Source: a virus | Reading direction: 5' to 3' (one strand) | DNA length: 24,130 nt | Virus record (IMG/VR): IMGVR_UViG_3300036719_003298 | Location: 1 to 24,130 of that record | The notes under the pieces: model-generated | Database searches by the model: none | What the model saw: the letters and a program-made list of their open reading frames with translations, nothing else | What the model was told of the DNA's origin: nothing | Made by a program: the position numbers and the translations under genes | Shown here: positions 19,927 through 24,130 of the stretch, one piece after another | How positions within the stretch are numbered: the stretch's first letter is position 1 | Layout: each line of letters opens with the position of its first letter

Positions 19927-21875
19927 GTGAAGCCGTCACAATCCAAGTCACCGAAAACACCGAGACGATCACGCAGACGATCACGGAGAACGGCGAGACG
20001 ATTACTCTAACCGTCAACGAAGCGGCAAGAGGTCCAGCAGGATCCGCCGCAAGTTCAGACGTTGCGGCCGCCATCCACGCGGCAACAGCGGTAACGGTGC
20101 CAGAGGATGCCGACGAGTGCAGCCTGGTCTTGTCACCGTCATGGGGGCTGAGGAAAATCACATGGGCCAATATCAAGGCATGGGTCAAAGCATTTCTCGG
20201 CACCGCCGCGCAGCAAGACGTGGGGTATTTTGCAACCGCCGCGCAAGGCACGGACGAACGCGTCCCAACCGCTGTGGGAATCGCGGCGAAAGTTCATGCG
20301 GCAAGCTCCATCAATCCGCCACTGAGTTTCGTCGTGTCGGGCATCACGAGTCCGGTGGAAGCAAACGGAACGTATGTTTGGCTTGACGAATCAAATGGAC
20401 GGCCAAGATATTTCAAAGGCCTCCGTTACAATTTCACACACCAAGAAGACGGCTCTCCCTCACCATATAATATATGGGCGCTGAATTACACGCCCATTGT
20501 TGGAGATCCTTCCATACTATTCAAAGATACAGGCGGGCAATACACATGCAATCCGTGGGATGCAACCGCATGGACGGAAGTGACCGGAACAGGAACTTTG
20601 GCTACATCGTTCGTTGGTGAAACGGGGGAGTTCCCAGTTTTGGAATCATCCGGATGGACATTAAAAAAAGTGGTTTGGACAAAACTGAAAACGTGGATAC
20701 AGACATTTTGCCAATCTTACGCCGCCGCGCTCAACTCCCCCCAAGCCGCCGCCACCCCCAGCATCCGCGCACTCGGCACCGGGGCGACGGACGCGATGCC
20801 GGGGGATAATACCACGTTTGCAAATGGCGTGAGCGCGGGAGGTATGACGCTAACGGAAGTGCTGGGAACCGAACTCATCCAAGACGGCGGGTTTGCCGAT
20901 CCGACGACTTACTGGACTGGCGCAACTGGATGGACATTCCCGACAGGACTGGCACGTCACGACGCTGCCGGAACGGGAACGCTAGTGCCTAAAGCCGGAT
21001 CTCCATTGCTCGCCGCTGCCACCGTTGGCACAGTCTATAAAATCCAGTACACGGCAAGCGTGTGGACCGTCGCGGGAATGACTGTTTCCTTCGGTGGAAC
21101 CATCGGCCAAACATCTACGTTCCCGAATGCAAACGGTGTTTACACTTGCTACGTCAAGGCGACAACGGTTGCCAACCTTGTTCTAACACCGCTGACAGGT
21201 GGACGTTTCTCGATTGATAATCTTTCGGTCAAAGCCGTTTTGAGCGGCGGGGCGACAGGCGGCGGACTCATCCAGCATCCAAGCGGCGAGAGCCACCTTT
21301 ACGCGGACGCAGCGGCCAAGGACGCGGCACGCACGGCGATGGGGGCTTATGGAGCTGGAGACGCTCCTGCTTTTGCGGGACTGGAAACGAGTGGGTTCAT
21401 AGGCGCTCCATCAACGAGTTGCGGAATGAAAATAAAGCCGGATGATGGAAACGTGTCTTTTTTCAGGGCAAACACCTGCCTAACTGCAATTAACTATTAC
21501 GGGTTTCTAGCGGGCAATGGAACATCTTTTGGTTGGTCGAGCGGCGGACCGGCGAACGCTAACCCGGACACATCGATGTGGAGGAAGTCGGCGGGGCTGG
21601 TTTCTGTGGGAACTGGAACAACGCCTGGTGCTATCGACGGCAGCATGCAGTTTCTCAACCTCACGCTTGGCGGCACCCTCGGAGTCACCGGCGCTGCCAC
21701 GGTCACGGGCCTGTTGACTGCGAACGGGAATATAGCCGGGCAAGAAGTGACCGCGCCAGCCGCGCCAGCCGCTAACAAATATATCATCTTTGCGGAAGAC
21801 AACGGAGCCGGGAAAACGCGCCTGATGGTGCAATTTGCAACTGGGGCCGCGCAACAAATCGCAATCGAACCGTAA
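19923..21875 (+). CDS. Tail fibre / receptor-binding protein
   Basis: A 650-residue protein starting at GTG 19923 (GTGA overlap). Residues 3-32 are a Thr/Glu repeat segment (TENTETITQTITENGETITL), then RGPAG. A motif of about 30 residues with the pattern W-x-L-(R/K)-K-x-x-W-x-x-(I/L)-K-x-W occurs at about 65-92 and again at 237-263, bracketing an AT-richer domain. A module at about 311-440 (ELIQDGGFADPTTYW ... FSIDNLSVK) resembles a carbohydrate-binding beta-sandwich. The C-terminus has typical trimeric-fibre repeats (NLTLGGTLGVTGAATVTGLL) and an end NKYIIFAEDNG...AQQIAIEP. It should bind the host receptor. The mosaic structure suggests domain exchange. No chaperone domain is seen. Confidence 0.8.
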   Translation: MSEAVTIQVTENTETITQTITENGETITLTVNEAARGPAGSAASSDVAAAIHAATAVTVPEDADECSLVLSPSWGLRKITWANIKAWVKAFLGTAAQQDVGYFATAAQGTDERVPTAVGIAAKVHAASSINPPLSFVVSGITSPVEANGTYVWLDESNGRPRYFKGLRYNFTHQEDGSPSPYNIWALNYTPIVGDPSILFKDTGGQYTCNPWDATAWTEVTGTGTLATSFVGETGEFPVLESSGWTLKKVVWTKLKTWIQTFCQSYAAALNSPQAAATPSIRALGTGATDAMPGDNTTFANGVSAGGMTLTEVLGTELIQDGGFADPTTYWTGATGWTFPTGLARHDAAGTGTLVPKAGSPLLAAATVGTVYKIQYTASVWTVAGMTVSFGGTIGQTSTFPNANGVYTCYVKATTVANLVLTPLTGGRFSIDNLSVKAVLSGGATGGGLIQHPSGESHLYADAAAKDAARTAMGAYGAGDAPAFAGLETSGFIGAPSTSCGMKIKPDDGNVSFFRANTCLTAINYYGFLAGNGTSFGWSSGGPANANPDTSMWRKSAGLVSVGTGTTPGAIDGSMQFLNLTLGGTLGVTGAATVTGLLTANGNIAGQEVTAPAAPAANKYIIFAEDNGAGKTRLMVQFATGAAQQIAIEP

Positions 21876-21879
21876 CAAT

Positions 21880-22194
21880 ATGAAAACCGCATTTGAACTC
21901 CAGACACAAGACCACATGACATGGTTTGAACATTGCGAGCTTGTCAAAGATTTGACCGCGCAACTCGCCGCCAAGGACGCGGAAATCGCGACACTGCAAC
22001 CCGGCTATGTCGCACCCGAGCCGCCAACCGTCGAAAAACAATTTGCCGATGCCATCGCCGCCGTGATCGAATCACTGCCCGAAGAGGAGAAGGCCATCTA
22101 CGCTGATGTTGCAATTTCATTCCCAGCGAAGGTCGAGCCGGAAGAAGTCAAGCCGGTGGAGGACATCGCCCCGATTGAGAAATCCGAACCATAA
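21880..22194 (+). CDS. Small acidic protein after the fibre, unknown
   Basis: A 104-residue protein starting at ATG 21880 (ATGAAAACC), 4 nt after the fibre stop. It has a short heptad-like helix (CELVKDLTAQLAAKDAEIATL, about 20-40), a Pro-rich turn (GYVAPEPPTVEKQ), a second helix (FADAIAAVIESLPEEEKAIYAD) and an acidic Pro/Glu/Val tail (VEPEEVKPVEDIAPIEKSEP). No family known. Its place right after the fibre suits a fibre-assembly chaperone or a regulator of lysis; both are guesses. A longer frame from 21835 overlaps the fibre gene and is rejected. Confidence 0.58.
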   Translation: MKTAFELQTQDHMTWFEHCELVKDLTAQLAAKDAEIATLQPGYVAPEPPTVEKQFADAIAAVIESLPEEEKAIYADVAISFPAKVEPEEVKPVEDIAPIEKSEP

Positions 22195-22217
22195 CCACCC
22201 CCGCAGAAAGCTCACTC

Positions 22218-22640
22218 ATGACCACACCAACAAAACAGCAACTTGACGAATCTGAGCAAATCCCAACAACCATGCCAGGCCTCGCGTATAGCTTGGTCAA
22301 GATTTTTGGTGCGTGGGCGTTGATCGCGTTTGCGACTGCCGTCTTGTGGGTGCAGTACAAGGAAACGAACTCCAGGCTGATGTCGATGCTGGAAACCAAC
22401 ATCCTCGCCAGTCACGCGAGTACCAAGGCCGTCGAGTCAATGGCGGCAGAGATCAAAAACGACCGGGAAAACAGTGAGAAGAATCTGTCGAAGATGGACA
22501 GCTCCCTTTCGCTTCTGATGGAAACCGTGCGGGAAAACAAAACCATGCTCAAGGATCATGGAGTTGTTGCACGGGAGAACCTGGGTGTGCTGCATGATAT
22601 AAAAGCCAGAGTTGAAAAACTCGGCAGCCAACGGCAATGA
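22218..22640 (+). CDS. Single-span membrane protein with coiled coil (holin candidate)
   Basis: A 140-residue protein with one hydrophobic segment at residues 21-46 (GLAYSLVKIFGAWALIAFATAVLWVQ), a charged soluble C-terminal part with strong heptad patterning (NSEKNLSKMDSSLSLLMETVRENKTML, ARENLGVLHDIKARVEKLG), and a polar N-terminus. It lies at the start of the lysis cassette, so it could be a single-span holin or a membrane-anchored spanin-like protein; position and topology are the only evidence. No dual start motif is seen. Its stop overlaps the next start as ATGA (22637-22640). Confidence 0.55.
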   Translation: MTTPTKQQLDESEQIPTTMPGLAYSLVKIFGAWALIAFATAVLWVQYKETNSRLMSMLETNILASHASTKAVESMAAEIKNDRENSEKNLSKMDSSLSLLMETVRENKTMLKDHGVVARENLGVLHDIKARVEKLGSQRQ

Positions 22641-23215
22641 AAGTCAGTTCACCAAAAGCAATTCTCGACCTCGACTATCGGAAACTATCGGTAGTCGAGG
22701 GCAAGGGTGAGTGGCGTATGACATCCATGTGCAATTCGGTATTCGCTTTTGACGAGGACATCATACCGCAAGGGCGGGTCCGCAGGTATTACGACCAGGA
22801 CCACAATCTCCGCATGGTCATTCGTCCACGGTGCCTGACCATCATGGCGGATTACGCTTGGAACGGCAACAGTCCGAAGTGCGGTGTCCGTTTCCTATGG
22901 CGCGATTGGTGGTTTGGAACGCCGGATTTCTTTCCACAGACGGTGAAGGCGTCACAACTCCACGATGCGTTGTTCCAGTTCTCTGGACTGATGCCCGACT
23001 TCATTCAGCTTCCATTTACCCTTCCGCAAGCTAACAGTTTCTATCATCAAATCTCCAAGGCGCACGGTCATCCGCTGGACGACACCTACAACCTAGTGCT
23101 CAAAATCTGTGCCGCCCGATCATGGGCAAAACCGAACCCGCTCCTAACGAGCACCATTGAACATGAAAACGAATCACCTGTTACTGTTAGCAATAGCTAT
23201 TCTCGCGCTGTCTAA
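22637..23215 (+). CDS. DUF1353-like phage protein (lysis region)
   Basis: A 192-residue protein. The central pattern YAWNGNSPKCGVRF followed by KASQLHDALFQF (His-Asp) and a later helix (ANSFYHQISKAHG) resembles DUF1353 phage proteins, which have a 'D..S.P' loop, an 'HD.L' segment and a helical end; their biochemical role is not established. It sits between the membrane protein and the lipoprotein and overlaps both (4 and 53 nt). The last 18 residues lie in the overlap and are low in complexity, so the functional protein may effectively end earlier. Assignment by eye only. Confidence 0.55.
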   Translation: MKVSSPKAILDLDYRKLSVVEGKGEWRMTSMCNSVFAFDEDIIPQGRVRRYYDQDHNLRMVIRPRCLTIMADYAWNGNSPKCGVRFLWRDWWFGTPDFFPQTVKASQLHDALFQFSGLMPDFIQLPFTLPQANSFYHQISKAHGHPLDDTYNLVLKICAARSWAKPNPLLTSTIEHENESPVTVSNSYSRAV

Positions 23216-23444
23216 CTGCGCTTCGACTACGTTCTACGGCGCGGACGGCAAACCCACTGCTCGATTCCAGGGCGACATGACCAAGGTGGAATACCAACGC
23301 GCCTGTGACGGGTCCATGCGCTGGTCAGCGGACACGGTCAACCACTCGTCCGCGACCACCGCAGGCGGCAATGCGGTTTCCAAAGGGATCATTTCCACCG
23401 GCACCAGCGTCGCAACCTCTGGCATACCCTCCGTCATTAAATGA
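23163..23444 (+). CDS. Small lipoprotein (outer-spanin candidate)
   Basis: A 93-residue protein with a lipoprotein signal: K at position 2, hydrophobic core LLLLAIAILAL (6-16), and lipobox L16-S17-N18-C19; N before the Cys is atypical for the classical lipobox. The mature part (C19-K93) has a Gly/Ser/Thr-rich end (VNHSSATTAGGNAVSKGIIS). It precedes the amidase with an ATGA overlap and lies partly inside the preceding gene, an embedding also seen for Rz1-type outer spanins. It may link to the outer membrane during lysis, which would imply a Gram-negative-type envelope. I see no convincing inner spanin except possibly the membrane protein at 22218. Confidence 0.6.
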   Translation: MKTNHLLLLAIAILALSNCASTTFYGADGKPTARFQGDMTKVEYQRACDGSMRWSADTVNHSSATTAGGNAVSKGIISTGTSVATSGIPSVIK

Positions 23445-24037
23445 AAATCACACAAGACCACTGGCTTGAACCCGTCCACCGCGAACTGATAGCTGGCGGA
23501 TCGCCCATGACCATCCGGCGCTTTCTTGTCGTCCACCACACGGCGGGAGCGAGCGGGCAAAGCTCAATCGACTACTGGCGAACTCTAACAAGCGGAGTGT
23601 GCGCCCATCTTGTTATTGAGCGGGATGGCAGCGTGATTCAATGCCGGCCGTTCAACCGAACCTGCGGACACGCGGGCCGATCCACATGGCATGATGGCGA
23701 CTCTCAATATACCAATCTCAATTCATGCTCTATCGGAATCGAATTGGCGAATGCTGGAGACGACAAGGGCGCTTTGTCATGGGCGAGAAAGCAGCCGGGA
23801 TTCCGCAGCGTGACGATGCGCCACAAAAACGGCGGGCCGCTAACGGAATGGGAGTGTTATCCGTCCGCCCAACTCGCCGCGTGCGAAATGGTTAGCAAGT
23901 TGTTAGTCGAACGCTACAACCTTGACGACCTGATAGGCCATGAAGACATCGCGCCGTCCAGAAAAACCGACCCCGGACCCGCGTTTCCGATGGCGAATTT
24001 GCGCTTGGCGTGCAATTTCGAGGCCACGATCGGCTGA
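23441..24037 (+). CDS. Endolysin: N-acetylmuramoyl-L-alanine amidase (Amidase_2)
   Basis: A 198-residue cell-wall amidase that would cut the bond between N-acetylmuramic acid and the peptide stem. The PGRP/Amidase_2 pattern is clear: FLVVHHTAG with zinc ligand H32, CAHLVIERDGSV (54-65), GHAGRS (76-81), SIGIELAN (97-104) with E101, and IGHEDIAPSRKTDPG (165-179), with H167 and D177 as further zinc ligands and K175 in the catalytic position. It has no signal peptide, so release should need a holin. The start is the ATGA overlap at 23441. It is the last gene of the window; the C-terminus ends soon after the catalytic domain, so there is no separate wall-binding domain. Confidence 0.92.
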   Translation: MKITQDHWLEPVHRELIAGGSPMTIRRFLVVHHTAGASGQSSIDYWRTLTSGVCAHLVIERDGSVIQCRPFNRTCGHAGRSTWHDGDSQYTNLNSCSIGIELANAGDDKGALSWARKQPGFRSVTMRHKNGGPLTEWECYPSAQLAACEMVSKLLVERYNLDDLIGHEDIAPSRKTDPGPAFPMANLRLACNFEATIG

Positions 24038-24044
24038 AATCGGC

Positions 24045-24125
24045 CTAGCGGATAGACGATTTATTTCCTAGAGCCGTATAGGTTTGCGCGTTTTTCCGCC
24101 GAGCCTTGTAAAGTTTTTCTTGCGA
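24045..24125 (+). repeat. Control element copy B (window edge)
   Basis: CTA-GCGGA-TAG (24045-24055), then TAGACGATTTATTTCCTA (24053-24070) identical to copy A, TTGCGCG at 24084-24090 and TTCTTGCGA at 24117-24125, all at the same relative positions as in 10259-10341. It follows the amidase stop by 7 nt and is cut by the window edge before its -10. A new transcript, probably of a small-gene or early cassette, is expected to start to the right. Confidence 0.65.
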
Positions 24126-24130
24126 TTTTA

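Noticed and set aside
1-24130. tRNA, rRNA, riboswitch or insertion sequence
   Set aside because: I found no cloverleaf, conserved rRNA block, transposase frame or long terminal inverted repeats by reading; a tRNA scan and covariance-model search would be needed to exclude small RNAs.

Overview
The window is a contiguous late (structural and lysis) region of a tailed, lambda-like siphophage or prophage. Every supportable gene is on the + strand. Gene order follows lambda: small and large terminase, portal, ClpP-type head protease with a scaffold-like tail, major capsid, neck and tail-completion proteins, tail tube, a G/GT-type frameshifting chaperone pair, tape measure, distal tail and fibre proteins, then a lysis cassette ending in an amidase. 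No integrase, repressor, replication gene, tRNA or rRNA is visible. The DNA is moderately GC-rich and tightly packed, with many 4-bp ATGA junctions. Almost no start has a Shine-Dalgarno sequence; starts follow C/A-rich leaders or lie very close to promoters. This is consistent with a host outside the SD-rich Proteobacteria and Firmicutes, for example Verrucomicrobiota, but the host assignment is inference only.

Layout: 3-182 is the end of an ASCH-like gene; 179-2597 terminase; 2594-3121 two small genes (zinc ribbon, gpW-position protein); 3118-4947 portal; 4928-5998 protease/scaffold; 6011-6907 capsid, followed by a clear intrinsic terminator (6935-6969). Next comes a separately promoted sugar-modification block (7010-9887): a 764-residue glycosyltransferase/TPR/glycosyltransferase/methyltransferase fusion plus a small GT2 enzyme. 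A head-tail joining candidate follows (9918-10253).

At 10254-12443 an accessory cassette interrupts the neck module: a control region, four small unknown genes with CAAC-repeat leaders, a stripped-down ATP-dependent DNA ligase and a basic protein. Tail genes resume at 12474 and run to 21875, with the -1 frameshift site GGGAAAG at 15049-15055 and two related beta-rich proteins before the fibre. The lysis region is 22218-24037. The window ends inside a second copy of the control region seen at 10259-10341.

The most interesting structure is regulatory. Six sites share TTGACAT(C/T)(C/G)GC with a -10-like hexamer exactly 16 nt after the TTGACA. In four of them the first base of a start codon lies exactly 34 nt after the first T, and in a fifth 35 nt. 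That places the expected transcription start on, or next to, the start codon, which predicts leaderless late mRNAs. One site lies inside the protease gene and would give a separate in-frame scaffold protein, a promoter-based version of lambda C/Nu3.
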